Assembly (NCBI GenBank): GCA_037190665.1
Contig: JBBCJT010000190.1
Span: 1-57,379 of the forward strand
Source: JBBCJT01 sp037190665
GTDB taxonomy: Bacteria; Pseudomonadota; Alphaproteobacteria; Acetobacterales; Acetobacteraceae
DNA: 57,379 bases
Direction of reading: 5' to 3'
How positions within the stretch are numbered: the stretch's first letter is position 1; the number at the start of each line of letters is the position of its first letter. The translations under genes and the position numbers were made by a program. This document shows positions 36,326-44,830 of the stretch, one piece after another. The notes beneath the pieces were generated by a model, which did not search any database, was not told where the DNA came from, and saw nothing but the letters and a program-made list of their open reading frames with translations.

Positions 36326-38566
36326 ATGAACGCCATTCCGCCGGGCGAGGATATGGCGCCGGCGGAACCGGCTGCCTCCACGGGACCGGCCCGCTTCGGC
36401 GCGCGGCTTGCCGCCATCGCCTTCGGCCGCGCCGCGACCCTCGCCTTGGCGGGCATAGCGCTGGCGCTGGGCATCGCCACCTTCACCGTGCTTGCCGGCG
36501 GCTCGCCCTTCGGGCCCGGGCCGGGGGCGATCGTCGGGCTGATCCTCGCCAACCTCGCCGTGCTGTTGCTGCTGGGCGTCTCGCTCGCGGTGCGGCTGGT
36601 CCGGGTGTGGGCCGAGCGCCGGCGCGGGTCTGCCGGATCGCGCCTGCATGTGCGGCTGGTGCTGCTGTTCGCGGTAGTCGCCACGCTGCCCGCCACGCTG
36701 GTCGCCGTCTTCGCCGCGCTGTTCTTCAACCTCGGCATCCAGGCCTGGTTCAGCGACCGCGTGCGCACGGCGCTGGAGGAAAGCCTCAACGCTTCCCGCG
36801 CCTATCTGGAGGAGCATCGCGGCAACATCCGCGTCGAGGCGCTGGCGATGGCCAACGACATGAACCGCGCCGCGGCGCAACTGCTGCCGGACAACGGCCT
36901 GAACTACGCGCGGGTGCTGGCCACCCAGACGGCCCTGCGTGGGCTGACCGAGACGCAGGTCTTCGATCCGCTCACCGCGCAGGTCATCGCCCATGCCGGC
37001 ATCTCGACCGGCTTCGTGCTGGATCCGGTCCCCGTCTGGGCGATCGACCTCGCGCGCACGGGCGATGTCGCGGTGCTGTCGGGCGAAGGCGACCGCTCGC
37101 GGGTGCGCGCGGTGATCGCGCTCGACCAGCCGGCGGGCATGATGATGCTCATCGGCCGGCCGGTGGACCGCCGGGTGCTGGCGTTCGCGGAGCGCGCCGA
37201 GGCGGCGGTGCAGCAATACCACCAGCTCGACGAGAACCGGTCCGGCCTGCAGATCACCTTCGCGCTCATCTTCGTCATCGTCGGGCTGCTCGTGCTCACG
37301 GCCGCGGTGCTGATCGGCCTCGTGCTGGCCAACCAGATCGCGCGCCCCGTCGGCGAGCTGATCCGCGCCGCGGAGCGTGTGCGCGGCGGCGACATGACGA
37401 CGCGCGTGCCCGAGACCGAGAGCGGCGATGACATTGCCGCGCTCGAGCGGGCCTTCAACCGCATGGCCAACCAGATCCAGAGCAAGCAGGCCGAGGTGAT
37501 GGATGCCTACGGACAGCTCGACGAGCGGCGGCGGTTCACCGAGACGGTCCTGTCCGGCGTGTCCGCGGGCGTCATCGGGCTGGATGCGCAGGAGCGGATC
37601 GAACTGCCCAACCGCGCCGCGAGCGACCTGCTGGGCCATGACCTGTTGGGTTCAATCGGCGAGAGGCTCGCGGACGTGATGCCCGAGTTCGCCGCGCTGC
37701 TGGATCAGGTGAAGGCGAACCCGGACCGTCCGCGGACCGCCGAGATCAGCGTCGGCCCGCCGCAGCGGCGGCAGATCCTGCTGGTGCGCATCGGTGCGGA
37801 GATGCAGAGCGGGCGCGTCGAAGGCTATGTCGTGACCTTCGACGACATCACCCAGCTCCAGTCCGCGCAGCGCAAGGCGGCCTGGGCCGACGTGGCGCGG
37901 CGCATCGCCCATGAGATCAAGAACCCGCTGACGCCGATCCAGCTTTCCGCCGAACGGCTGAAGCGCCGCTTCCTCAAGGAGATCACCTCCGACCCCGATA
38001 CGTTCCGCGAATGCGCGGATACGATCGTGCGGCAGGTCGGCGATATCGGCCGGATGGTGGATGAGTTCAGTTCCTTTGCGCGAATGCCCCAGCCGGTGAT
38101 GAAACCGGAGGATCTGGGCCGCATCGTGCGCGAGGCGCTGGTGCTGCAGCGCAATGCCCATCCGGAGATCGAATGGGACATCGCGATCGACGATCCCGCG
38201 CCGATGCTGCCCTGCGACCGGCGGCAGATCAGCCAGGCGGTCGTGAACCTGCTGCAGAACGCGGCCGACGCGGTGGCGATGCGCGAAGGCGCCGGCCGCA
38301 TCCGCGTGAGCGTGGCAGGAGCCGGCGAGGAGGCGCGCATCGCCGTGGAGGATGATGGCGTGGGCCTGCCGGCGGAGGATCGCGCGCGCCTTTCGGAGCC
38401 TTATGTGACGCACAAGGCGAAGGGCACCGGCCTTGGTCTTGCCATCGTCAAGAAGATCATGGAGGACCATGGTGGCAGGCTGGTGCTGGAGGATCGCGAA
38501 TCAGATCCGGGCGCCCGCGTCTCGTTGCTGCTGCCGCTGAAGGAAACCGCTCGCGAGCATGCCTGA
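36326..38566 (+). CDS. ntrY: Nitrogen/redox sensor kinase NtrY
   Basis: This 746-residue membrane histidine kinase has two membrane helices near 38-90 and another at about 108-138. A periplasmic sensor loop follows, then a helix at about 310-335 and a HAMP region (QIARPVGELIRAAERVRGGDM). A PAS domain spans about 403-510. The phosphoacceptor is His529 (RRIAHEIKNPLTPIQLSAERL). The ATPase motifs NLLQNAADAV and GTGLGLAIVKK follow. It partners with NtrX and in several alphaproteobacteria responds to oxygen or redox state as well as nitrogen. ATG 36326 precedes the first helix. Confidence 0.95.
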   Translation: MNAIPPGEDMAPAEPAASTGPARFGARLAAIAFGRAATLALAGIALALGIATFTVLAGGSPFGPGPGAIVGLILANLAVLLLLGVSLAVRLVRVWAERRRGSAGSRLHVRLVLLFAVVATLPATLVAVFAALFFNLGIQAWFSDRVRTALEESLNASRAYLEEHRGNIRVEALAMANDMNRAAAQLLPDNGLNYARVLATQTALRGLTETQVFDPLTAQVIAHAGISTGFVLDPVPVWAIDLARTGDVAVLSGEGDRSRVRAVIALDQPAGMMMLIGRPVDRRVLAFAERAEAAVQQYHQLDENRSGLQITFALIFVIVGLLVLTAAVLIGLVLANQIARPVGELIRAAERVRGGDMTTRVPETESGDDIAALERAFNRMANQIQSKQAEVMDAYGQLDERRRFTETVLSGVSAGVIGLDAQERIELPNRAASDLLGHDLLGSIGERLADVMPEFAALLDQVKANPDRPRTAEISVGPPQRRQILLVRIGAEMQSGRVEGYVVTFDDITQLQSAQRKAAWADVARRIAHEIKNPLTPIQLSAERLKRRFLKEITSDPDTFRECADTIVRQVGDIGRMVDEFSSFARMPQPVMKPEDLGRIVREALVLQRNAHPEIEWDIAIDDPAPMLPCDRRQISQAVVNLLQNAADAVAMREGAGRIRVSVAGAGEEARIAVEDDGVGLPAEDRARLSEPYVTHKAKGTGLGLAIVKKIMEDHGGRLVLEDRESDPGARVSLLLPLKETAREHA

Positions 38567-39975
38567 TGCCGCATGAAATTCTGATCGTCGACGATGAGCC
38601 GGATATCCGGCTGCTGATCGACGGCATCCTGCGTGATGAAGGGTACGAAACCCGGCAGGCCGCTGATTCCGATGCAGCGATCGCCGCCTTCCGCGCACGC
38701 CGACCATCGCTCGTCGTGCTCGACATCTGGTTGCAGGGGTCACGTCTCGACGGGCTCGGCATCCTCGATGTCCTGCATCAGGAGGAGCCGCACGTGCCCG
38801 TGGTCATGATCTCCGGCCACGGCAACATCGAGACGGCGGTCGCCGCCATCCAGCAGGGCGCCTACGATTTCATCGAGAAACCCTTCACCGCCGACCGGCT
38901 CCTGCTTCAGGTCCGCCGCGCGCTGGAGACCTCCCGCCTTGCGCAGGAGAATGCCGAGCTCCGGCTGCGGGCAGGGGCGGAGACCGATCTCGTCGGCGTG
39001 TCCGGCCAGACCCAGGCGCTGCGCGGCGCGATCGAGAAGGTCGCGCCCACCGGTTCGCGCGTGCTCGTCACCGGCCCGGCCGGCGCCGGCAAGGAAGTCT
39101 CCGCGCGGATGATCCATGCGCGGTCCCGCCGGGCGGAGGGGCCGTTCGTGGTGCTGAACTGCGCCACGCTGTCCCCGGCGCGGTTCGAGGAGGAACTGTT
39201 CGGCGTGGAGGCCGGGGCCGACCCGCTGGCCCATCCGCGTCGCGCCGGCATGCTGGAACGCGCCCATGGCGGCACGCTGCTGCTGGACGAAGTGGCCGAC
39301 ATGCCGCTGGAGACGCAGGGCAAGATCGTGCGCGCGCTCCAGGAGCAGGGCTTCCGCCGCGTCGGCGGCGATGCGGCGGTGAAGGTGGACGTGCGCGTGC
39401 TCGCCACCACCAACCGCGACCTGCAGGCAGAGATCGCCGCCGGCCGCTTCCGCGAGGACCTGTATTACCGCCTCGCCGTGGTGCCGCTGCGCGTGGTGCC
39501 GCTGCGGGAGCGGCGCGAGGATATCCCGCCGCTGGCGCGGCATTTCGTGCAGCGGTCGTCGGAAAGCTCGGGCGTTCCCCCGCGCGAACTGTCGGCGGAC
39601 TGCGTGACCGCGCTGCAGGCCTATGACTGGCCGGGCAACGTGCGGCAGCTCCGCAACCTGATGGAATGGCTGCTGATCATGGCCCCCGGCGGGCCGGGCG
39701 AACCAATCCGCGCGGAGATGCTGCCGCCCGAGATCGTCGGCGCGGCCCCCGCTGCCCTGCGGCTGGATGCCGGCGCCGACATCATGGCCCTGCCGCTGCG
39801 CGAGGCGCGGGACCTGTTCGAGAAGCAGTATCTGGAAGCCCAGCTCCTGCGCTTCTCCGGCAATATCAGCCGCACCGCGCAGTTCGTCGGCATGGAACGC
39901 AGCGCGCTGCATCGCAAGCTGAAGCAGCTCGGCGTGAACGACGAGAAGCTGCCCGCGGTGCAGGGAACGGCCTGA
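38566..39975 (+). CDS. ntrX: Response regulator NtrX
   Basis: This 469-residue protein has a receiver domain (Asp53 in LVVLDIWLQG), an AAA+ domain and a C-terminal HTH (NISRTAQFVGMERSALHRKL). The Walker A loop is GPAGAGKE. The GAFTGA loop is missing: where NtrC reads ELFGHERGAFTGA, this protein has ELFGVEAGADPLAHPRRAG. It therefore probably does not remodel sigma-54, a known trait of NtrX. ATG overlaps the ntrY stop by one base. Confidence 0.95.
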   Translation: MPHEILIVDDEPDIRLLIDGILRDEGYETRQAADSDAAIAAFRARRPSLVVLDIWLQGSRLDGLGILDVLHQEEPHVPVVMISGHGNIETAVAAIQQGAYDFIEKPFTADRLLLQVRRALETSRLAQENAELRLRAGAETDLVGVSGQTQALRGAIEKVAPTGSRVLVTGPAGAGKEVSARMIHARSRRAEGPFVVLNCATLSPARFEEELFGVEAGADPLAHPRRAGMLERAHGGTLLLDEVADMPLETQGKIVRALQEQGFRRVGGDAAVKVDVRVLATTNRDLQAEIAAGRFREDLYYRLAVVPLRVVPLRERREDIPPLARHFVQRSSESSGVPPRELSADCVTALQAYDWPGNVRQLRNLMEWLLIMAPGGPGEPIRAEMLPPEIVGAAPAALRLDAGADIMALPLREARDLFEKQYLEAQLLRFSGNISRTAQFVGMERSALHRKLKQLGVNDEKLPAVQGTA

Positions 39976-39982
39976 CCCCGCC

Positions 39983-40630
39983 ATGACGCCTCCGCGCGCG
40001 ATCCTCTGGGACTGGGACAACACGCTCGTCGACGGCTGGGCGACGATCGCCGCGGCCCTGAACGTGGTTTTCGCCGGCTTCTCCATGCCGCTGTGGACGG
40101 TCGCGGAGACGCGCAGCCGCGTGCGCCGGTCGCTGCGCGACAGCTTCCCCGAACTGTTCGGCGATGCGTGGCCCGCCGCGCGCGACACGTTCTATGCCGC
40201 CTTCGCGGAGCATCACCTGCAGGAGGTGCGGCTGCTCGACGGCGTGTCGGCGGCGCTCGATGCCGGCGGCGACGCCTATCAGGCGGTCGTCTCCAACAAG
40301 AACGGCCGCTTCCTGCGGGCGGAGGCCGCGCATCTGGGCGTGGCGCCGCGTTTCGCCGCCCTGATCGGCGCCGGCGATGCCACCGCCGACAAGCCCGATC
40401 CGGCGCCGATCCACCTCGCGCTGGCGGGCCGCCCGACGGGCGCCGATGTCTGGTATGTGGGCGACACGCGGCTGGATATGGAAGCTGCGCGCGCGGCCGG
40501 CTGTACGGCAGTTTTGGTCGGCCCCGCGGATCACGACGGCGGCCCGGCGTATTGCGCACCTGATCTGCATTTCAGTGATCTCCGCACGCTGGCCGCGGCC
40601 CTTGCCTCGCACGGTGTCCGCACGGGATAA
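39983..40630 (+). CDS. HAD-family phosphatase in the ntr-hfq operon
   Basis: This 215-residue haloacid-dehalogenase-type phosphatase has motif I WDWDNTLVDG (nucleophile and general-acid Asp). The helical cap is an insert at about 20-90. Motif II is VVSNKNG, motif III is the Lys in TADKPDP, and motif IV is VGDTRLDMEAA. It is phosphoglycolate-phosphatase-like in layout. It sits between ntrX and hfq, 7 nt after ntrX, and appears co-transcribed. The substrate is unknown and a link to nitrogen control is inference. Confidence 0.9.
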   Translation: MTPPRAILWDWDNTLVDGWATIAAALNVVFAGFSMPLWTVAETRSRVRRSLRDSFPELFGDAWPAARDTFYAAFAEHHLQEVRLLDGVSAALDAGGDAYQAVVSNKNGRFLRAEAAHLGVAPRFAALIGAGDATADKPDPAPIHLALAGRPTGADVWYVGDTRLDMEAARAAGCTAVLVGPADHDGGPAYCAPDLHFSDLRTLAAALASHGVRTG

Positions 40631-40704
40631 TGCCCGACAGCCGGCGGCCGACGCCAAGCCTGCCGGCGCACAACAACGGGCCAACAAAAAGAAGGTACAG
40701 CGAC

Positions 40705-40998
40705 GTGGCAGCAGAAAAGTCGCAGAACGTGCAGGATGTGTTCCTGAATCACGTTCGCAAGAACAAGACGCCGGTAACGATCTTCCTGGTGAACGGGGTG
40801 AAGCTGCAGGGCATCATCACCTGGTTCGACAATTTCAGCGTCCTGCTTCGCCGGGACGGGCACACGCAGCTCGTCTACAAGCATGCCATCAGCACGGTGA
40901 TGCCGGGCGCGCCGATCCAGCTCTTCGACGCGACGAAGGCAGAGGGCGGAACGATGACGGTTCCAACACGGGAGGCCGCGCCTGCCGACGTCGGCTGA
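40705..40998 (+). CDS. hfq: RNA chaperone Hfq
   Basis: This 97-residue Sm-like protein has Sm1 (NVQDVFLNHVRKNKTPVTIF) and the YKHAISTV Sm2 motif that forms the proximal RNA-binding face. GTG 40705 is the preferred start: AAGG lies about 8 nt upstream and the Sm fold begins directly. An ATG at 40630 would add 25 unrelated residues. In other alphaproteobacteria too, hfq lies between ntrX and hflX. It overlaps the proposed CTG start of hflX. Confidence 0.95.
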   Translation: MAAEKSQNVQDVFLNHVRKNKTPVTIFLVNGVKLQGIITWFDNFSVLLRRDGHTQLVYKHAISTVMPGAPIQLFDATKAEGGTMTVPTREAAPADVG

Positions 40999-42322
40999 AC
41001 CGGACGGCGAGGCGCCCCCGCCCGCCCGCCGCGGCACCCCGCACGAGACCGCGCCGGCCCCGACCCGGGCAGCCGTTGTGCTGCCCTGGGAACGGCCGGA
41101 GCGCGGCGATGCGTCGCGCGCGGCGGAGGCGCGGCTGGCCGAGGCGGTGGGTCTCGCCGCCTCGATCGGCGTCGTCATCGTGCACACGGCGATCTTCCCG
41201 TTGCGCGCGCGCCGGCCGTCCACCCTGCTCGGCGAAGGGCAGGTGGAGATGGCCGGGCAGGCGATCGAGGAGCAGGAGGTGGGCCTCGTCGTCGTCGATG
41301 CCGCGCTCTCCCCGGTCCAGCAGCGCAATCTGGAGAAGGCGTGGGGCTGCAAGGTCATCGACCGCACCGGTCTGATCCTGGAGATCTTCGGCGCGCGCGC
41401 CCGCACTCGTGAAGGCGCGTTGCAGGTCGAACTCGCCCATCTCGACTACCAGCGCACGCGGCTGGTCCGGTCCTGGACGCATCTTGAGCGCCAGCGGGGC
41501 GGCTTCGGCTTCCTTGGCGGCCCCGGCGAGAGCCAGATCGAGATCGACCGCCGGTTGATCGGCGACCGCATCGCACGGCTGAAGAAGGAGCTGGAGCAGG
41601 TCCGGCGTACGCGCGGCCTGCACCGGTCCGCGCGGCGCAAGGTGCCGTACCCGGTGGTCGCACTCGTCGGCTACACGAACGCGGGCAAGTCGACGCTGTT
41701 CAACGCCATGACCGGCGCCGAGGTGTATGCGCGCGACCAGCTCTTCGCCACGCTGGACCCGACGATGCGCGGGCTGCGCCTTCCCTCCGGCCGGCAGGCG
41801 ATCCTGTCCGACACGGTGGGCTTCCTCAGCGAGCTGCCGACCGAACTCGTCGCCGCCTTCCGCGCGACGCTGGAGGAGGTGGCGGAGGCGGACGTCATCC
41901 TGCATGTCCGCGACGCCGCGCATCCGGACACCGCCGCGCAGCGCGCCGACGTGGTCGGGGTGCTGGACGGGATGGCGAAGGAAGGCACGCTCGACGAGAA
42001 CTGGCCGGACCGCACGCTGGAGGTGCTGAACAAGGCCGACCTCCTCGGCGGCGTCGATCACGTCACGCCGGGAGGCAACCGGGCCATCGTGGTCTCCGCG
42101 CTGACCGGCGAGGGGCTGGCGGCGCTGAAGGAAGCTGTGGACGAGGCCATCGCCGCCGGCATGGAGATCGCCGACTACGACCTGCCATCGGCGGACGGGG
42201 CGCGGATCGCCTGGCTGCATCGCCACGCCGAGGTCCTGCAGCGCAACGACGAGGACGAGCGGGTGCGCATGCGGGTGCGCATCGCGCCCGCCGACCGCGC
42301 GCGCTTCGAGCAGCTCGCATGA
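40982..42322 (+). CDS. hflX: GTPase HflX, apparent CTG start
   Basis: This ribosome-associated GTPase has an N-terminal HflX domain (VDAALSPVQQRNLEKAWG...LILEIFGARARTREG, GGFGFLGGPGESQIEIDRR). The G domain carries GYTNAGKSTLFN (G1), LDPTMRG, DTVGFLSELPTELV (G3) and NKADLL (G4). Family-like sequence (HETAPAPTRAAVVLPW) extends upstream of the first GTG (41078) with no ATG, GTG or TTG in that frame. CTG 40982 has GGAGG 6 nt upstream (40971-40975) and overlaps hfq. It gives 446 residues, a normal length; GTG 41078 would give 414. It rescues stalled ribosomes. Confidence 0.92.
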   Translation: MPTSAEPDGEAPPPARRGTPHETAPAPTRAAVVLPWERPERGDASRAAEARLAEAVGLAASIGVVIVHTAIFPLRARRPSTLLGEGQVEMAGQAIEEQEVGLVVVDAALSPVQQRNLEKAWGCKVIDRTGLILEIFGARARTREGALQVELAHLDYQRTRLVRSWTHLERQRGGFGFLGGPGESQIEIDRRLIGDRIARLKKELEQVRRTRGLHRSARRKVPYPVVALVGYTNAGKSTLFNAMTGAEVYARDQLFATLDPTMRGLRLPSGRQAILSDTVGFLSELPTELVAAFRATLEEVAEADVILHVRDAAHPDTAAQRADVVGVLDGMAKEGTLDENWPDRTLEVLNKADLLGGVDHVTPGGNRAIVVSALTGEGLAALKEAVDEAIAAGMEIADYDLPSADGARIAWLHRHAEVLQRNDEDERVRMRVRIAPADRARFEQLA

Positions 42323-43134
42323 GCCTCGATCACGCGCGCCGCGTCGCGGCCATCCTGGAGGAGGCGGCACGGGCGGAGATCATGCCCCGGTTCCGCCGCC
42401 TGCCGGCCGGCGGCGTGCGGCAGAAGACCGACGCGCTCGACCTCGTGACCGAGGCGGACGAGGCGGCGGAGCGGCACATCACCGCGGCGCTGCTTGCGGC
42501 GTTTCCCGGCTGCCTCGTCGTGGGCGAGGAAGCGACCGCCGCCGATCCCGCCCTGCTGACGCGGCTGCAGGATGCCGAGCTGGCCTTCGTCGTCGATCCG
42601 GTGGACGGCACCGCGAATTTCGCCGCCGGCCTGCCGCTGTTCGGCGTGATCGCGGCCGCGGTGGTGCGGGGGGAGACCCGCTTCGGCGTCATCCACGATC
42701 CGGTCTGCGGCGATCATGCGCTCGCCGCCGTGGGGGAAGGGGCGTGGTTCGAGGGTGCGGCCGGCCGCCGCCGCCTCGCCGTCGCCCCGCCCGGGCCGCT
42801 GGAGCGGATGGCGGGCAACGCGTCCTGCCGGTTCTTCCCGGCGGAGGTCCGCGGCCGCGTCGTCACGCAGTTGCACGGCCTCGCCTCGGCCTGGGACTAC
42901 CGCTGCGCCGCGCACGAGTACCGCATGACAGCGGATGGCCATGGCCACTACCTGCTGTTCAACAAGCTGATGCCGTGGGATCACGCGGCCGGCGTGCTGC
43001 TGCACCAGGAAGCGGGTGGCTACTCGGCGCGGTTCGACGGCTCGCGCTACCTGCCCACCGTCACCGGCGGCGGGCTTCTGTGCGCGCCCGACCGCGCCAC
43101 CTGGCTGGCGCTGCACGGCCACCTGCTCGGCTGA
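42319..43134 (+). CDS. Inositol monophosphatase family protein (SuhB/HisN-like)
   Basis: This 271-residue metal-dependent phosphatase has the family motifs EADEAAERHI and VGEEATA, then VDPVDGTANFAAGLPLFGV (metal and phosphate site), and WDHAAGVLLHQEAGG near the end. Members hydrolyse inositol phosphates, histidinol phosphate or other sugar phosphates, or act as the RNA-linked factor SuhB. The ATG overlaps the hflX stop (ATGA). It is the last gene before a strong hairpin, so probably the end of the dusB-ntr-hfq operon. Confidence 0.9.
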   Translation: MSLDHARRVAAILEEAARAEIMPRFRRLPAGGVRQKTDALDLVTEADEAAERHITAALLAAFPGCLVVGEEATAADPALLTRLQDAELAFVVDPVDGTANFAAGLPLFGVIAAAVVRGETRFGVIHDPVCGDHALAAVGEGAWFEGAAGRRRLAVAPPGPLERMAGNASCRFFPAEVRGRVVTQLHGLASAWDYRCAAHEYRMTADGHGHYLLFNKLMPWDHAAGVLLHQEAGGYSARFDGSRYLPTVTGGGLLCAPDRATWLALHGHLLG

Positions 43135-43444
43135 CACGCCGCCCCGCCTTTCTGGGACGCATCCACCCGGTCGTGGGATACACGGCTAATGCACTACGGC
43201 AGAGCTTAGGCTAGCGTCGGTAGAAAGAGACGCTGGGGCTCTCGACTTCCGTGCAGGGGGGCGGACAGCGTGCATAGCGGCCAGCGACAGGTCCCAAACG
43301 ATGGCGGCCATGTACGGGAAGGGGCTTTTGCCACCGGCACAAACCGGGGCCGGCTGCGTGCCGGCTCCGGCTTTTCCGTGCTCGGTTCCTGATGCCAAAG
43401 TGAATGCAACTTCAGAATAACCTTCGGGAAGGAACTTCCAGCCC
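43135..43444. other. 310-nt intergenic region with terminator; possible small RNA
   Basis: No protein gene is supported here. About 210 nt of non-coding sequence separates the phosphatase stop from a strong terminator-like hairpin (43344-43375). That is long for a simple 3' leader and could hold a small RNA gene that ends at the hairpin. I could not match it to 6S, SRP RNA, tmRNA or RNase P. The last 70 nt hold the promoter and ribosome-binding site (GGAAGGAA) of the M20 peptidase gene. Confidence 0.4.
43344..43375 (+). terminator. Intrinsic terminator-like hairpin
   Basis: An 11-bp GC-rich stem with one G-U wobble (left arm 43344-43354, right arm 43360-43370) and a 5-nt loop TGCGT is followed by CTTTT. 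This is the clearest intrinsic terminator in the window and probably ends the upstream operon or a small RNA. Confidence 0.7.
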
Positions 43445-44830
43445 ATGTCGTCCGTGGACAAGGTTCTCGCGCAGGCTGATGCCAATCTGGACGCCGCGCT
43501 TGAACGGCTGTTCGCCGTGCTGCGCATCAAGTCGATCTCGACCGACCCGGCCTATGCCGCGGAATGCCGCACCTGCGCGGAGTGGCATGCCGCCGACCTG
43601 AAGGAGATCGGCTTCGAGGCGACGGTACATCCCACGCCGGGCCATCCGATCGTGGTCGCGCACGACCGGGCGGCGAAAGGCCCCTCGGCGCTGTTCTACG
43701 GCCATTACGACGTGCAGCCGGTCGATCCGATCGAGCTGTGGGAATTCGATCCCTTCGATCCGCGGATCGAGACGCGCAAGGACGGCAGCAAGGCCATCCG
43801 CGCCCGTGGCGCGGCGGACGACAAGGGCCAGCTCATGACCTTCGTCGAGGCCTGCCGCGCCTTCCGCCAGGTGAACGGCGCGCTGCCGATCCCGGTGACG
43901 GTGCTGCTGGAGGGCGAGGAGGAGTCGGGCGGGGTGAACCTGCCGCCGTTCCTCGAAAAGCATTCCGACGAGCTGAAGGCGGATATCGCGCTGATCTGCG
44001 ATACCAACATGTGGGACGCGAAGACCCCCGCCATCAACACCATGTTGCGCGGCCTCTGCGGCGAGGAGATCATCATCACCGCCGCCGACCGCGACCTGCA
44101 TTCCGGCTTCTACGGGATGGCCGCGGCCAACCCGAACCAGGTGCTCGCCAACGTCATCGCCGCGCTGCGCGACAAGGACGGGCGCGTCACCCTGCCGGGC
44201 TTCTACGACGGCGTGCCGGAACTGCCGGAAGCACTCGCCGCGCAGTGGAAGGCGCTACCGTTCGACGAGAAGGCTTTCCTCGGCGCCGTCGGCCTGTCGG
44301 TGCCGGCGGGCGAGAAGGGCCGTTCGGTGCTGGAGCAGACCTGGTCGCGGCCGACCTGCGAGATCAACGGCATGGGCGGTGGCTATCAGGGCGAGGGGTT
44401 CAAGACGGTGATCCCGTCGAAAGCCTCGGCGAAGATCTCCTTCCGGCTGGTCTTCGACCAAGACCCGCACAAGATCCGCGAGTCCTTCCGCAAGTTCGTC
44501 CGCGAGCGCGTGCCGGCGGACTGCAAGGTCGAGTTCATCGCCCACGGCGCGGGCAGCGCGATCCGCTTCCCGGTGGACGCGCCGGCCTTCGCCCGCGCGC
44601 GGAAGGCGTTGAGCCAGGAGTGGGGGCGCGAGGCGTTCTTCATCGGCGGCGGCGGCTCCATCCCGGTGACGGTGGAGATGAAGAACAAGCTGGGGATGGA
44701 CTGCATCCTCGCCGGCTTCGGCCTGGATGACGACCGCATCCACAGCCCGAACGAGAAGTACGAGCTGGAGAGCTTCCGCAGGGGCATCCGCTCCTGGGTG
44801 CGCATCCTCGACGCGCTGGCCCACGCATGA
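43445..44830 (+). CDS. M20-family metallopeptidase (dipeptidase/carboxypeptidase)
   Basis: This 461-residue M20 peptidase has the paired-zinc motifs: His and Asp in YGHYDVQPVDP, ARGAADDKGQ, the catalytic Glu in EGEEESGG, and a last metal His in HSPNEKYEL. The mid-sequence lid/dimerisation domain contains HSGFYGM. It is cytoplasmic, without a signal peptide. It overlaps the AbgT transporter gene by 4 nt. This pairing recalls uptake of p-aminobenzoyl-glutamate or dipeptides by AbgT followed by hydrolysis, although AbgAB-type hydrolases are a different M20 branch. The substrate is not settled. Confidence 0.92.
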   Translation: MSSVDKVLAQADANLDAALERLFAVLRIKSISTDPAYAAECRTCAEWHAADLKEIGFEATVHPTPGHPIVVAHDRAAKGPSALFYGHYDVQPVDPIELWEFDPFDPRIETRKDGSKAIRARGAADDKGQLMTFVEACRAFRQVNGALPIPVTVLLEGEEESGGVNLPPFLEKHSDELKADIALICDTNMWDAKTPAINTMLRGLCGEEIIITAADRDLHSGFYGMAAANPNQVLANVIAALRDKDGRVTLPGFYDGVPELPEALAAQWKALPFDEKAFLGAVGLSVPAGEKGRSVLEQTWSRPTCEINGMGGGYQGEGFKTVIPSKASAKISFRLVFDQDPHKIRESFRKFVRERVPADCKVEFIAHGAGSAIRFPVDAPAFARARKALSQEWGREAFFIGGGGSIPVTVEMKNKLGMDCILAGFGLDDDRIHSPNEKYELESFRRGIRSWVRILDALAHA

